The position numbers and the translations under genes are program-made. A stretch of 64,000 nt of DNA from Woeseiaceae bacterium (GTDB taxonomy: Bacteria > Pseudomonadota > Gammaproteobacteria > Steroidobacterales > Woeseiaceae), in assembly GCA_028227395.1 (NCBI GenBank), contig JAOIZZ010000007.1, forward strand, positions 1-64,000, in the 5' to 3' direction. Each line of letters opens with the position of its first letter. The first letter of the stretch is position 1. The notes beneath the pieces are model-generated. The model saw nothing but the letters and a program-made list of their open reading frames with translations, made no database searches and was not told where the DNA came from. Of the stretch, positions 57,080-64,000 are shown piece by piece.

Positions 57080-57106
57080 TTAGCACTCAATCTTACTGAC
57101 TGCTAA
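57080..57106 (+). promoter_or_regulatory. CIRCE-like HrcA operator upstream of rpoH
   Basis: The sequence is TTAGCACTC, nine bases (AATCTTACT), then GACTGCTAA. The CIRCE consensus is TTAGCACTC-N9-GAGTGCTAA, so 17 of 18 arm positions match with correct spacing; only C for G in the right arm differs. It lies 37 bases before the rpoH start at 57144 and would fall in the leader or promoter. HrcA repressor binding is inferred; hrcA itself is not in the window. Confidence 0.75.
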
Positions 57107-57143
57107 AATGTGTATCTTATTGATTAATATAGACATTGAATTT

Positions 57144-58007
57144 ATGGACATAGCTCTACCAAAAGTAAATTACGATTTAATACAGGCAGGTCCTGTTGGA
57201 AGCCTTGATGCTTATATTCAAGGTATAGGTATTATTCCCGTTCTCAGTAAAGAAGCTGAACAAAAACTTGCGCGTAAATATAATAATGAAGAAGATCTTC
57301 AAGCAGCAAGAGAACTAGTAATGGCGCATCTTCGCTTCGTCATCCATATCGCAAAAGGTTATAAAGGCTATGGCCTTCCATTAGAGGATCTAATTCAAGA
57401 AGGTAATGTCGGGCTTATGAAGGCTGTAAAACGCTTTGATCCTGATTTTGGAGTGCGCCTAGTCTCATTTGCCGTACATTGGATTCGAGCTGAAATTCAT
57501 GAGTATGTGCTTCGTAACTGGCGTATCGTGAAAGTTGCTACAACAAAAGCGCAACGTAAATTATTCTTTAATCTTCGTAAGCAAAAAAAGAGTTTGAGCT
57601 GGTTGTCCTCAGAAGAAACCAAAGCCGTAGCAGACGATCTTGGCGTCTCAACAACTGAAGTATCAGAAATGGAAAAACGTCTAAGCTCTCGCGATATGAC
57701 ATTTGATCCAACACCTAGCGATAATGATGACAATAACAACTACAATCCTTCGGCCTATCTACCAAATCCTGATAGTGATCCAGCAACAGCGGTCGAAAAT
57801 GAACAATGGCATAATAATGCTGTCAGTAAAATGCAAGAATCTTTAGCATCGCTCGATAATCGTAGTCAAGATATTCTTCGCAGTCGTTGGTTAGCAGAAA
57901 AGAAAGAAACATTGCATGAATTAGCCGATAGGTATGATGTCTCTGCGGAAAGAATAAGGCAAATTGAAGCCAATGCTATTAAGAAACTTCGTCACTCTAT
58001 GCAATAA
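57144..58007 (+). CDS. rpoH: RNA polymerase heat-shock sigma factor RpoH (sigma-32)
   Basis: Sigma-70-family factor that directs heat-shock transcription. VGSLDAYIQGIGIIPVLSKEAEQKLARKY begins region 1.2; region 2 has HLRFVIHIAKGYKGYGLPLEDLIQEGNVGLMKAVKRFDP and VSFAVHWIRAEIHEYVLRNWRIVKVATTKAQRKLFFNLRK (RpoH box); region 4 ends with SAERIRQIEANAIKKL. The track start at 57108 directly follows the CIRCE element and adds 12 unrelated residues (MCILLINIDIEF), so I prefer the ATG at 57144 (MDIALPKVN). The gene follows ftsY by 216 bases with no ftsEX between. Confidence 0.95.
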   Translation: MDIALPKVNYDLIQAGPVGSLDAYIQGIGIIPVLSKEAEQKLARKYNNEEDLQAARELVMAHLRFVIHIAKGYKGYGLPLEDLIQEGNVGLMKAVKRFDPDFGVRLVSFAVHWIRAEIHEYVLRNWRIVKVATTKAQRKLFFNLRKQKKSLSWLSSEETKAVADDLGVSTTEVSEMEKRLSSRDMTFDPTPSDNDDNNNYNPSAYLPNPDSDPATAVENEQWHNNAVSKMQESLASLDNRSQDILRSRWLAEKKETLHELADRYDVSAERIRQIEANAIKKLRHSMQ

Positions 58008-58080
58008 AAAATCCACTTTTAAATAGAAATTAATTCTCTAAAATCATTTAGTTTTTTTAATTCCATTAAAATATATTCAC

Positions 58081-58551
58081 ATGAATGATCCACATAAATG
58101 GTTAATTGACTATGGCAATAGTCATGAGAATATTCGATATCCAGCATTTTTTTGGTCGGCTGTAATTTTATTTCCAATTAGCCTGATAGGAATTTTATGG
58201 CATATAGAAATGCCGGTTTCTTTTTATATTTCTGTCTCACCAATAATCAATTGGGGAGTAATGTTTCTTTTAGCAACAATTATTTACTATTTTATTATTT
58301 CCATAACACTAGCAATTGGTATGATACCTTTCATTGTATGTGTAATTGCTTTTTTTCTTTGGCTAGAAAACATGGATTATCCTATAATATCAATCTCGAT
58401 TGGAATCAATATAACCAGTTTGTATGGTCTCTATCGAGGGAAAGATAAGCACACTAATTTTAACAATTTATGGCAAGACATACAGATGACCATAATTGGT
58501 CCAATTTGGATGATGTCAAAAATATATAAAAAACTTGGAATACCTGAATAA
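58081..58551 (+). CDS. Small integral membrane protein of unknown function
   Basis: A 156-residue protein with four likely membrane segments: FFWSAVILFPISLIGILWHI, NWGVMFLLATIIYYFIISI, TLAIGMIPFIVCVIAFFLWL and IISISIGINITSLYGLY. The termini are hydrophilic and a C-terminal amphipathic region (LWQDIQMTIIGPIWMMSKIYKKLG) follows. I recognise no family. No signal peptide or cysteines. It lies between rpoH and the glutaryl-CoA dehydrogenase gene, its stop 23 bases before the next ATG, so co-transcription is possible. Confidence 0.65.
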   Translation: MNDPHKWLIDYGNSHENIRYPAFFWSAVILFPISLIGILWHIEMPVSFYISVSPIINWGVMFLLATIIYYFIISITLAIGMIPFIVCVIAFFLWLENMDYPIISISIGINITSLYGLYRGKDKHTNFNNLWQDIQMTIIGPIWMMSKIYKKLGIPE

Positions 58552-58573
58552 CAGAATAATATCTGGAGAAATA

Positions 58574-59767
58574 ATGTCTACACCAACAAAAGATGGCAAA
58601 AAAACAAATAATTTAGATCCTCTTGATCTATTAGATATAAAGAGTGATTTAACTGAAGAAGAATCTATGGTTCAAGATTCTGTGGCTCGTTTTGTGGATG
58701 ACAAGATTCTACCCATTATTCAGTCATCTTTTGAAGATCATACTTTTCAGTCAGAATTAATTAAAGAAATTGCAGATCTTGGTCTGCTTGGCAGTTCTAT
58801 AAATGGTTATGACTGCGCTGGTTTAAATAGTATTTGTTATGGCCTAATTTGCCAAGAACTAGAACGTGGTGATAGTGGATTCAGGAGTTTTGTTTCTGTA
58901 CAAAGTAGCTTGGTGATGTATCCAATTTATACTTATGGATCAGAAGATCAAAAAAATAAATGGTTGCCGTCATTAGCTAAAGGTGAATCCATTGGCTGTT
59001 TTGGTTTAACTGAGCCACACGGTGGCTCCGATCCTAATAATATGAAAACGCATGCGAAAAAAGATGGTGATGATTGGATTCTAAATGGATCAAAAATGTG
59101 GATAACTAATGGCTCTATTGCAGACATTTGTATCGCATGGGCTATGACAGATCAAGGAGTAAAAGGATTCATTGTTGAAAAAGATATGCCTGGCTTTGAT
59201 GCTCAAGAAATCCATAATAAATTTTCTCTAAGAGCGTCCGTAACAGCAGGACTTTTCTTTGATAATGTCAGAGTTCCAGACGCTAATGTATTGCCTAATA
59301 TAGTAGGAATGAAAGGCCCTTTAAGCTGCTTAAGCCAGGCACGTTATGGCATATCTTGGGGAGTTATAGGTGCTGCACAAGCTTGTCTAAATGAAGCGCT
59401 AAATTATACCAATGAACGTATATTGTTTAATAGACCTGTCTCTCATACTCAAACTATCCAAATAAGACTCGCAGAAATGGCTCGCAGAATCACACTTGCC
59501 CAGCTACTCTCCTTCAAGCTTGGTAAACTTAAAGATTCTGGAAAAATCACCCCATCGCAAATATCTATTGCTAAATGGAATAATTGCCGGATGGCTCTCG
59601 ATATAGCCAGAGATGCCAGAGATATTCTTGGTGGTAGTGGTATAAGCGCAGAATATGTTCCCATCCGTCATATGTTAAATCTCGAGAGTGTTATAACTTA
59701 TGAAGGTACTGAAACTGTTCATCAGCTAATTGTAGGTAAAGAGTTAACAGGCGTTAATGCCTTTTAA
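58574..59767 (+). CDS. gcdH: Glutaryl-CoA dehydrogenase
   Basis: Flavoprotein of 397 aa that oxidatively decarboxylates glutaryl-CoA to crotonyl-CoA in lysine/tryptophan-type catabolism. Distinctive segments: SGFRSFVSVQSSLVMYPIYTYGSEDQK (with the substrate-binding Arg), GCFGLTEPHGGSDP, ITNGSIADI and the catalytic Glu in ITYEGTETVHQLIVGKELTGVNAF. The track start adds residues from the preceding gene's frame; ATG at 58574 has GGAGA upstream and fits the family. Electrons would go to ETF. Confidence 0.92.
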   Translation: MSTPTKDGKKTNNLDPLDLLDIKSDLTEEESMVQDSVARFVDDKILPIIQSSFEDHTFQSELIKEIADLGLLGSSINGYDCAGLNSICYGLICQELERGDSGFRSFVSVQSSLVMYPIYTYGSEDQKNKWLPSLAKGESIGCFGLTEPHGGSDPNNMKTHAKKDGDDWILNGSKMWITNGSIADICIAWAMTDQGVKGFIVEKDMPGFDAQEIHNKFSLRASVTAGLFFDNVRVPDANVLPNIVGMKGPLSCLSQARYGISWGVIGAAQACLNEALNYTNERILFNRPVSHTQTIQIRLAEMARRITLAQLLSFKLGKLKDSGKITPSQISIAKWNNCRMALDIARDARDILGGSGISAEYVPIRHMLNLESVITYEGTETVHQLIVGKELTGVNAF

Positions 59768-59802
59768 ACGAGTAAATTAATACTTTAGATTTAAATAAAA
59801 AA

Positions 59803-61086
59803 ATGTGGCGTATCGCAGCGCCCATGATTCTATCTAATATTTCTATACCTCTTGTTGGAATTACAGATACTGTCATTACAGGGCATCTAGAGAACCCAGA
59901 GTATATTGCCAGTATTGCCGTAGCTACAACCATAATTGGTTTTTTCATTGCTAGTATGAATTTCCTAAGAATGGGGACCACAGGAATAACGGCCCAATAC
60001 TTTGGGGCACAAGATCAGAATGGATTAAAAGTAATACTTGGACAAGCATTAATTGTCGCCTTGTTGATTTCTTTTTTGGTACTTTTGCTGCAATCTGATA
60101 TAAATAAAATAGGGTTAATGCTAATCGGCTCAAATGAAGGTGTTGCTTATTATGCAAGCCAATATTTCTATATCAGAATTTGGGGAATACCAGCCACACT
60201 CATAAATTTCTCCTTAATTGGATGGTTTATTGGTCTTCAAAATGCATCCGTGCCACTTAAAATGGTAATCGCGACAAATATTACCAATATTGTATTGAGT
60301 TTAACTTTTGTATTAATTTTTAATAAGCAAATTAATGGCATCGCTCTAGCATCAGTCATAGCTGAAATTACTGGTATGTTAATTGGTTTTTACTATATAA
60401 AAAATGAACTAGCAAAATATCCAGGTGAGTGGCTTTACAAAAGAATTTTCCGATTAAGTACTTATAAACGATTTATTAAAATCAATACAAATATATTTAT
60501 TAGAACTATTGCCCTTATTTTTACCTTTGCATTCATAACAGCCCAAGGCGCTAGATACGGAGGAGTCATTTTAGGGGCAAACGCTCTTCTTATGAATCTG
60601 CAAAATCTTTTGGCTTATATTCTTGATGGCTTCGCTCATGCGTTAGAAGCATTGGTAGGAAAAGCTGTAGGTAAAAAAGATAATCAATTATTCAAAGCTG
60701 CTGTTAAAATTTGCTTAAAATGGTCAGTTTATATCGCGATTATATTCGCTCTAATCTATGCTTTGACAGGTAAATATATGATCTCTCTCATGACCCATCA
60801 TCAAATTATTCGTGATACCGCCATCGAATATCTGCCATGGATGATTATCTCGCCAATCGTTTCAGTCTGGTCTTTTTTATATGATGGCGTATTTGTTGGA
60901 GCTACCCGCTCTAAAGATATGCGAAATGCAATGCTAGGCTCATTATTTTTAGTTTTCTTACCGAGCTGGTATTTTCTTCAACCTTTCGGCAATCATGGCT
61001 TATGGTTGGCATTCACTCTATTCATGATCAGTAGAGGCGTCACTATGCATTTTCTTTACAGAAGAATCGATCTTACTAGCGATTGA
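59803..61086 (+). CDS. MATE family efflux transporter (DinF-like)
   Basis: Na+/H+-coupled multidrug or metabolite exporter, 427 aa, with about 12 membrane helices. Starts MWRIAAPMILSNISIPLVGITDTVITGHL and contains FLRMGTTGITAQYFGAQD, then the second half DGFAHALEALVGKAVGKKD. These are typical of DinF-like MATE proteins. It lies 35 bases after gcdH in the same direction and convergent with the flavoprotein gene. Substrate unknown. Confidence 0.88.
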   Translation: MWRIAAPMILSNISIPLVGITDTVITGHLENPEYIASIAVATTIIGFFIASMNFLRMGTTGITAQYFGAQDQNGLKVILGQALIVALLISFLVLLLQSDINKIGLMLIGSNEGVAYYASQYFYIRIWGIPATLINFSLIGWFIGLQNASVPLKMVIATNITNIVLSLTFVLIFNKQINGIALASVIAEITGMLIGFYYIKNELAKYPGEWLYKRIFRLSTYKRFIKINTNIFIRTIALIFTFAFITAQGARYGGVILGANALLMNLQNLLAYILDGFAHALEALVGKAVGKKDNQLFKAAVKICLKWSVYIAIIFALIYALTGKYMISLMTHHQIIRDTAIEYLPWMIISPIVSVWSFLYDGVFVGATRSKDMRNAMLGSLFLVFLPSWYFLQPFGNHGLWLAFTLFMISRGVTMHFLYRRIDLTSD

Positions 61087-61153
61087 TAATAATTAGTTTT
61101 CTGTACTTAAATGGCATTTTCAAAATACCTTTGATCATTTGATTTAACAAAGG

Positions 61154-63043
61154 TTATGACGTTTGTTCCTCCACAGCCCGCCATGCAGAATCAATCGCTG
61201 CATTAACATATGCATAAGCTTCAGAATCTGAATTAGCGATTGAAATTTTTCCAAATTGTGCACGCCCTATTTCATGTGGTGCTTTTCCTTCTTCCCATTC
61301 CGGGTCATATAACGTTGAATACTCATAAGCATAGCCATGCGGCCATCGGTTCACTGTGATAGCCCTGATATCAGTCTCATGATTGAAGCCGTGAGGCCCT
61401 AATAATGCTTGAAGCTGATCGCGTATTTGCTGCTCATAAGTAGCAAATGATGTTGAGTACACAACATGACGACCTGCTTTATATAATTCTCGTGCAGTTT
61501 CTTTGCCAGTTGCTTTTACCTCTGGAATGGTCATCATAAAGATTACCATTGAATCACTGGGTTTTTTAGGTGGCTGATATCCACCTGTTGAAGTATAAGG
61601 AGGTGTAGTAACTACAACAAAAGGATCTTTTGGACAGTCAATTCTATTAACACCAAGCTCAGAGTATGCAATGCCATCTTCTAAATGGATATTAGCCCAA
61701 ACAAGTGGAACTTTTTCAGCATAACGAAGACCGTCTTTTTGTGATTCAGGTAACTCTGGACATAAGTGAGGAATCATATTGTTGTAACAAGCTAAAATGC
61801 TGTGCTTCCCTATAACCCTTAATGCCTTGCCCTCCTTTACATAATCCACTTCTACCCTATTATCTTCTGTTTGTCGCACACCAACTACCGTGCTATTGAG
61901 TCTTAATCGGACTGATTGTTCATTTCTATCAAGGACATTGTATTTAAAATGACTGGTAGAAATATTAGTAAAATCTGCATCACCCAAGGTTACTGCTGGA
62001 ATCAATTTCTTTACCAATAATCTTGGTACAGAGGCATTTCCATCGGGAAAATATAAGGATTCACCGCCACTCATTGTCCGTAATAAAATTTTTTGCAAGA
62101 ATTTTGCCAGCCTACCCATTCCTTGCATACCCGGTGCACCAGCTGCAATAGCATCCATAATGCTAATATTTTTTCCGTCAACACCCCAAAGTATTTTTAT
62201 CAATGCATAGAATATCGATGAGGTTTCAGCATCTAAACCAACCCGATCTGATAAGAAATCTTCGTAACTTACAGATTGAACATATCGATAAGATTCACGA
62301 AGAGAAAGATCATCTAGATAGTCTCGCCCCCCACTTAAAAATTCTATTAATTTATCTTGCTCAATGACTGATATAGGCAATGCTTTAATAGCAGTCTCAA
62401 TATCACCTTCACCTTGATTTAAAGATATCCAATTAGCTTTAACAGTTACATGGCCATTTGGACCTGGAAGAGCTAAAGCGCTTTGTCCATTAATACTGCT
62501 TAGTGATTCAAAACTATCAATCTCATTGTTCTTCATAGCATCTAAATCAATGCCTAAGTCCTGAAGTAACCCTTTTGCTTCCTCACTGTAATCTCTCGGA
62601 TTTTCTAAATTGACAGATCCGCCAATACCTAGCAATAATCGCCCATCATGGTTAAATTCATTACGTTTGGCGTGACCACCAAAATCATCATGGTTATCCA
62701 ATAGTAAAATGCGTGCATCTTGGCCCATTTTTTGTTGATAAAACCACGCTGTCGCAAGACCACTAATACCTGCCCCCACTATCACAAGATCATATTCTTG
62801 ATCATGTTGTTTGTAGGAGGACGGTTTTTGACCTGCCCATGCTAGCGCATGCGCTACCTCAAAAGAACCTTGATGGCTGCCACGCATACCATTAAGCATG
62901 GGCGGATAATTAGAGAAGGATTCACCTAATTCATGAGTCAATAAATCACTCTGTCCAAATAAATTAAGAGGACTGAGAACATTAACTCCTGTACCAATGA
63001 TCACACCATTAAAGAAATCTCGCCGTGTTACATTTTTCTTCAT
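61154..63043 (-). CDS. Tat-exported FAD oxidoreductase, spermidine-dehydrogenase-like
   Basis: Flavoprotein of 629 aa. The N-terminus VTRRDFFNGVIIGTGVNVLSPLNLF is a twin-arginine signal, so it folds with its flavin before export to the periplasm. FAD motif YDLVIVGAGISGLATAWFYQQKMG and LLLDNHDDFGGHAKRNEF, then GIGGSVNLE, match the spermidine dehydrogenase (SpdH)-like family of polyamine oxidoreductases. The track start is a TTG; ATG 63043 is preferred. It is divergent from a TetR regulator, with the palindrome centred 50 bases upstream. A polyamine or amine substrate is likely; exact specificity is unproven. Confidence 0.75.
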   Translation of the reverse strand: MKKNVTRRDFFNGVIIGTGVNVLSPLNLFGQSDLLTHELGESFSNYPPMLNGMRGSHQGSFEVAHALAWAGQKPSSYKQHDQEYDLVIVGAGISGLATAWFYQQKMGQDARILLLDNHDDFGGHAKRNEFNHDGRLLLGIGGSVNLENPRDYSEEAKGLLQDLGIDLDAMKNNEIDSFESLSSINGQSALALPGPNGHVTVKANWISLNQGEGDIETAIKALPISVIEQDKLIEFLSGGRDYLDDLSLRESYRYVQSVSYEDFLSDRVGLDAETSSIFYALIKILWGVDGKNISIMDAIAAGAPGMQGMGRLAKFLQKILLRTMSGGESLYFPDGNASVPRLLVKKLIPAVTLGDADFTNISTSHFKYNVLDRNEQSVRLRLNSTVVGVRQTEDNRVEVDYVKEGKALRVIGKHSILACYNNMIPHLCPELPESQKDGLRYAEKVPLVWANIHLEDGIAYSELGVNRIDCPKDPFVVVTTPPYTSTGGYQPPKKPSDSMVIFMMTIPEVKATGKETARELYKAGRHVVYSTSFATYEQQIRDQLQALLGPHGFNHETDIRAITVNRWPHGYAYEYSTLYDPEWEEGKAPHEIGRAQFGKISIANSDSEAYAYVNAAIDSAWRAVEEQTS

Positions 63044-63083
63044 AACCAAATCCGATATTTTACATTATCAAGTTCATAGTCTA

Positions 63084-63101
63084 ACATGTCATATGACATG
63101 T
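63084..63101. promoter_or_regulatory. 18-bp palindromic operator candidate
   Basis: ACATGTCATATGACATGT is a perfect 18-bp palindrome lying in the divergent spacer and including the TetR start codon (ATG 63086). It is 41 bases upstream of the flavoprotein start. TetR-family regulators often bind such sites and repress both their own gene and the divergent one; binding here is inferred. Confidence 0.65.
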
Positions 63102-63694
63102 CAAATAATAACCAATCTATAACTAAACGAAAAATTCAAATAGTCCAAAATGCTATAGATATTATTGCTCATCAGGGTTATTCGCAATTAAGTATGAGAG
63201 CAGCGGCGCGAAAGAGTGAATTAAAGTTAGGCGCCTTACAGTATCATTATCCAAAATGGGAAAACCTACTTAAAGCTATAGCCGACTATATAATTCATGT
63301 TTATTATTTAGATGCCAAGCAAGAATATAAAGGCTCAATGAATCTCGAAGAAATACTCATATTCATTCTAGATGACCCGCTAAAACACACAATACCAACA
63401 GATAAACTATTTCCACAACTATGGGCAATGACTCAAGTTGAGCCAATCATGAAAAATCTCATGAATGAAATTTATGAGATGTACTTTAATAATTTAAAGA
63501 AGCTATTAGAAAAAGGTGGCGCTGTTCAACCGCGAATCCAAGCACTTGTTCTTATGTCCTTCTTAGAAGGAACAACCTTATTTATTGGTAAAGACTCTAA
63601 ATGGGAAAATGATGCTGAAAACGTAAAAGAATTCGCTCTTGATTACATAAAAAATATGAATAACATCAATAATGATAAAAAGGAAAAATTATGA
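63086..63694 (+). CDS. TetR/AcrR family transcriptional regulator
   Basis: A 202-residue repressor. The N-terminal helix-turn-helix is IVQNAIDIIAHQGYSQLSMRAAARKSELKLGALQYHYPKWENLLKAI, and the C-terminal ligand domain is all-helical. Two starts are possible, ATG 63086 and ATG 63098 (MSNNNQS); both lie within or beside the palindrome. It probably controls the divergent spermidine-dehydrogenase-like gene and itself. Its TGA overlaps the ATG of the next gene (ATGA), so the truncated membrane-protein gene is co-translated. Confidence 0.88.
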   Translation: MSYDMSNNNQSITKRKIQIVQNAIDIIAHQGYSQLSMRAAARKSELKLGALQYHYPKWENLLKAIADYIIHVYYLDAKQEYKGSMNLEEILIFILDDPLKHTIPTDKLFPQLWAMTQVEPIMKNLMNEIYEMYFNNLKKLLEKGGAVQPRIQALVLMSFLEGTTLFIGKDSKWENDAENVKEFALDYIKNMNNINNDKKEKL

Positions 63695-64000
63695 GTACGA
63701 AAATCATACTAGATTACCAAATCAACCGGTTGGGCTTGTGGTCCGCCATCCTGCTGATCGTCTCGGGGGTGGTCTCCATGTTTTTGCCACTGGATATCCC
63801 CGCAGGTGCTGCTGCGGAACACGCAGAACGTGTGGCTTGGCTGAGTACCAACCGAGGTGATTTTATCGCCGGTTGGGCAAACCAGATTGTCGCTATGCTC
63901 TGTGCATCTGGCGTTTTATTTGGAATTACCTGGCAGATTAGCGGGAAAAATCCGCTGTGCGCGATACTCGCGGCGATGGTGGTTATGATATCCGTTGTTG
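63691..64000 (+). CDS. Membrane protein, 3' end beyond the window
   Basis: Open frame missed by the track. It starts at the ATG that overlaps the TetR stop and stays open to the window end: MSTKIILDYQINRLGLWSAILLIVSGVVSMFLPLD... with at least three hydrophobic segments. The first ten codons are AT-rich, then composition jumps from 23% (line 63661) to 62% GC (line 63721). The ORF track's 63672..63860 is a shadow in another frame. I recognise no family in the visible 103 residues. Confidence 0.6.
   Translation, partial: MSTKIILDYQINRLGLWSAILLIVSGVVSMFLPLDIPAGAAAEHAERVAWLSTNRGDFIAGWANQIVAMLCASGVLFGITWQISGKNPLCAILAAMVVMISVV

Noticed and set aside
57108-57143. The upstream ATG of the rpoH frame in the ORF track
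   Set aside because: It abuts the CIRCE element, adds twelve residues unlike any RpoH and would place the operator against the start codon; ATG at 57144 fits the family.
1-64000. CRISPR arrays, tRNA, rRNA, IS elements and prophage genes
   Set aside because: No regularly spaced repeats, cloverleaf sequences, transposase or phage structural genes were seen on reading both strands; this was visual, not computed.

Overview
The window is a gene-dense stretch of an AT-rich (hand-counted lines mostly 25-40% GC) gammaproteobacterial chromosome. The class is supported by conserved neighbourhoods: polA-engB-cytochrome c4-dsbA, hemCDXY, DUF484-xerC, hslVU-DUF971-ubiE-ubiJ-ubiB-trmB, dut-coaBC, rpmBG-mutM-coaD, and rsmD-ftsY-rpoH. 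Low GC, tiny spacers and simple-compound catabolism suggest a marine, oligotroph-like bacterium, but I cannot assign an order. I found no tRNA, rRNA, CRISPR array, IS element or phage gene. No spacer without a gene exceeds 300 bases.

Layout. 1-5.5 kb: the 3' part of a DhaL-DegV fatty-acid-kinase-like gene, a YadGH-type ABC exporter, NudC, an esterase and the small lipoprotein LptM. 5.6-11.4 kb: polA, engB, cytochrome c4, a lipoprotein DsbA, an L,D-transpeptidase. 11.4-21.65 kb: a compact reverse-strand catabolic operon, in transcription order Rieske oxygenase, acyl-CoA dehydrogenase, class III aminotransferase, two tandem FAD oxidoreductases, a GcvT-like folate enzyme, an ADP-forming acyl-CoA synthetase, then the L,D-transpeptidase. 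I recognise no described pathway with this gene set, and it is the best candidate for an undescribed system. 21.8-26.2 kb: lipoprotein carboxylesterase, xylB and xylA. 26.2-33.4 kb: aldehyde dehydrogenase, lipoprotein amidohydrolase, M1 metallopeptidase with a DUF6702 partner, and a membrane-anchored pseudoazurin. 33.5-47.6 kb: ubiK, amt, heme biosynthesis, xerC, hslVU and the ubiquinone genes. 47.3-49.3 kb: a GC-rich tract carrying ampG and the 3' ends of both flanking genes. 49.3-58 kb: housekeeping genes ending with rpoH, which has a near-perfect CIRCE element upstream. 58-64 kb: a small membrane protein, glutaryl-CoA dehydrogenase, a MATE exporter, a Tat-exported spermidine-dehydrogenase-like flavoprotein divergent from a TetR regulator with an 18-bp palindromic operator candidate, and a truncated GC-rich membrane-protein gene.

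How the parts relate. The central operon appears to oxidise, transaminate and demethylate or deaminate an amine- or N-methyl-containing carboxylate and pass it to CoA-linked steps. The aldehyde dehydrogenase and glutaryl-CoA dehydrogenase could feed similar products into central metabolism, but no link is shown. The heat-shock items (HslVU, RpoH with CIRCE) suggest RpoH may itself be controlled by HrcA. Several usual neighbours are absent from their expected positions: glnK beside amt, ftsEX between ftsY and rpoH, and lysA/dapF beside lptM or xerC. This suggests rearrangement or loss.
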